Origin: an uncultured Erysipelotrichaceae bacterium
GTDB lineage: Bacteria > Bacillota_I > Bacilli_A > RFN20 > CAG-826
Direction: 5' to 3'
Assembly: GCA_902793515.1 (NCBI GenBank)
Contig: CADBDO010000052.1
Location: forward strand, 1 to 6,430
DNA length: 6,430 bases
Made by a program: the position numbers and the translations under genes. The notes below the pieces were generated by a model. It worked only from the letters and a program-made list of their open reading frames with translations. It had not been told where the DNA came from and did not search any database. Shown here in pieces: positions 4,987 to 6,430 of this stretch (position 1 is the stretch's first letter; each line of letters starts with the position of its first letter).

Positions 4987-6430
4987 AGTGAGACGCGCTC
5001 TCTTTGACAATTGCCTCTTGGACAAAGCGTGGGGTTTGTCCGTAGTGGTCGAAGCTCATCATGAAGTTGCCACGACCCTGGGTGAGGGAACGAAGGTCGG
5101 TGACGTAACCGAACATCTCGCTGAGTGGGATCATACAGGTGAGGATCTTGGCGACACCGCGCTGATTCTCTTCCTGGATCTCACCACGACGACGGGTGAC
5201 ATCGCCGATGACGTCGCCATAGTACTGCTCTGGGGCAGTGATGGTGACCTTCATGATTGGCTCTAAGATGATTGGATCGCACTTCGTAGCGGCTTCTTTG
5301 AGAGCCATGGAAGCAGCGATCTTATAAGCAGCTTCCGAGGAGTCTACATCGTGGTAGCTTCCATCGAAAAGCGTAGCTTTGATGTCAATGACTGGGAAGC
5401 CAGCGATAAGGCCTCTTCCACAGGCATCTTCCAAGCCTTGCTGAGTTGGCTTGATGAACTCTTTTGGAACGGATCCGCCAACGGTCGCATCGACGAACTC
5501 GAAGCCCTTTCCTGGGTTTGGTTCGAATCTGATGGCGACGTCGCCGTACTGACCATGGCCACCACTTTGTTTGATGTATTTGCCACGGGTTTCGGCTGCT
5601 TTGCGGATGGTTTCGCGGTAGTTGACTTGTGGACGACCGACGTTGACGGAAACGTTGAATTCACGTCTCATACGGTCGATAAGGACATCGAGCTGGAGCT
5701 CACCGACACCACCGATGATGGTCTGACCGGTTTCGGCGTTGGTGTGGACACGGAAGGTTGGGTCTTCTTCAGCAAGTTTCTGAAGAGCGATGGCCATCTT
5801 CTCCTGGTCGGCTTTGGTTTTTGGCTCGACGGCCTCTTCGATAACAGGCTCTGGGAAGGTGAGGGATTCGAGGACGACTTTCTCGTTGACATCGCAGAGG
5901 GTGTCACCGGTGGTAGTCGCTTTGAGTCCGACGACGGCACCGAGTTCGCCAGCGTGGAGAACGTTGACTTCCTGACGGTGGTTGGCGTGCATAAGGACCA
6001 AACGGCCGATACGCTCTTGAACGCCACGGGAGCTGTTATAGACATAGGAACCGGCTTTGAGCTGGCCCTGGTAGACGCGGACGAAGGCAAGACGGCCGAT
6101 GAATGGGTCGGTTGCGATCTTGAAGGCTAAGCCAACAAATGGGGCATCGTCAGTGGTTTTGCAAACGTATTCCTCGCTACCTTTGGTTCCCTTTTCACCT
6201 GGGATATCAAGTGGGGATGGGAGGTAGTCGATGACAGCGTCGAGAAGGAGCTGGACGCCTTTGTTCTTGAAGGCGGTTCCGCAGAAGACTGGGAAGAATT
6301 CGGCGGTAAGGACGGCCTTACGGGCGACTCTCTTGATGTCTTCGACGCTTGGTTCTTGACCATCAAGGACCATCATCATGAACTCTTCGTCGTATTCGGC
6401 GAGAGCTTCGAGAAGTCTCTGGTGGTAATC
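4985..6430 (-). CDS. fusA: Translation elongation factor G, C-terminal two thirds (5' end outside window)
   Basis: EF-G is the GTPase that drives tRNA-mRNA translocation and, with RRF, ribosome recycling. The visible 481 residues are open to the right edge, starting DYHQRLLEALAEYDEEF; roughly 210 N-terminal residues with the GTP-binding motifs G1-G4 lie outside. Seen in order are the end of domain I (VFCGTAFKNKGVQLLLDAVIDYLPSP), domain II (GLAFKIATDPFIGRLAFVRVYQG), domain III (EEDPTFRVHTNAETGQTIIG, then GVGELQLDVLIDRMRREF), domain IV (SGGHGQYGDVAIRFEP, FVDATVGGSVPKEFI) and domain V (EPIMKVTITAPEQYYGDVIGD, TRRRGEIQ). In domain III the usual GELHLD is GELQLD (Gln codon 5693-5695); in Staphylococcus aureus numbering this His is residue 457, a fusidic-acid resistance position. 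The other such sites I could align (P404, P406, D434, T436, G451, G452, L461, R464) are unchanged. It lies upstream of tuf, as in the str operon. The identification is certain. Confidence 0.98.
   Translation of the reverse strand, partial: DYHQRLLEALAEYDEEFMMMVLDGQEPSVEDIKRVARKAVLTAEFFPVFCGTAFKNKGVQLLLDAVIDYLPSPLDIPGEKGTKGSEEYVCKTTDDAPFVGLAFKIATDPFIGRLAFVRVYQGQLKAGSYVYNSSRGVQERIGRLVLMHANHRQEVNVLHAGELGAVVGLKATTTGDTLCDVNEKVVLESLTFPEPVIEEAVEPKTKADQEKMAIALQKLAEEDPTFRVHTNAETGQTIIGGVGELQLDVLIDRMRREFNVSVNVGRPQVNYRETIRKAAETRGKYIKQSGGHGQYGDVAIRFEPNPGKGFEFVDATVGGSVPKEFIKPTQQGLEDACGRGLIAGFPVIDIKATLFDGSYHDVDSSEAAYKIAASMALKEAATKCDPIILEPIMKVTITAPEQYYGDVIGDVTRRRGEIQEENQRGVAKILTCMIPLSEMFGYVTDLRSLTQGRGNFMMSFDHYGQTPRFVQEAIVKESASH

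Noticed and set aside
5351..6130. Plus-strand open reading frame of 259 codons opposite fusA
   Set aside because: Antisense to conserved EF-G coding sequence, with the same Asp/Gly/Val/Phe-rich shadow composition and no family resemblance.
1..6430. CRISPR array, tRNA, insertion sequence or phage genes
   Set aside because: No regularly spaced repeats, cloverleaf-like segments, transposase motifs or terminal inverted repeats were seen on either strand.

Overview
All convincing genes in this window lie on the minus strand, so the window is described from its right end to its left end, in the direction of transcription. The organism looks like a low- to mid-GC Bacillota. The evidence is the classical fusA-tuf order, strong AGGAGG ribosome binding sites, intrinsic terminators with long T-tracts, Gram-positive-style membrane and lipoprotein signals, and a membrane-tethered glycoside hydrolase of a type common in gut Firmicutes. 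TGA is used as a stop (small membrane gene) and TGG as Trp, which argues against a Mycoplasma-type code. An uncultured gut member of the Bacilli is my best guess, held with low confidence.

Region 1 (6430 to 3634) is the end of a str-type operon. It holds the C-terminal 481 codons of fusA (elongation factor G, cut by the window edge), a 91-base gap with a likely extra tuf promoter, complete tuf (elongation factor Tu, 405 aa), and a strong intrinsic terminator. Two details stand out: EF-G has Gln where most homologues have the conserved His of the GELHLD motif (a fusidic-acid resistance site), and EF-Tu has about eight extra residues in the effector (switch I) region.

Region 2 (about 3633 to 308) is a two-gene carbohydrate-related operon. 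It starts with a putative promoter and a 16-bp palindrome. Next is a 117-aa secreted or lipid-anchored protein with a C-terminal membrane segment, which overlaps by ATGA a 944-aa glycoside hydrolase family 3 protein. The GH3 protein has two N-terminal membrane helices and a permuted domain order (GH3 C-domain, fibronectin-III-like domain, then TIM barrel). The operon ends in a terminator that could work in both directions. The likely role of the pair is hydrolysis of beta-linked glucosides or oligosaccharides at the outer face of the membrane. The main substrate-binding and catalytic residues are visible, but a short conserved segment just after the nucleophile seems to be missing.

Region 3 (224 to 1) is the start of another minus-strand gene, a lipoprotein of unknown function that runs off the left edge. 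No RNA genes, CRISPR arrays, insertion sequences or phage signals were seen. I did not find evidence for a wholly new system. The most interesting items are the coupled small membrane protein plus permuted GH3, and the lineage-specific changes in the two elongation factors.
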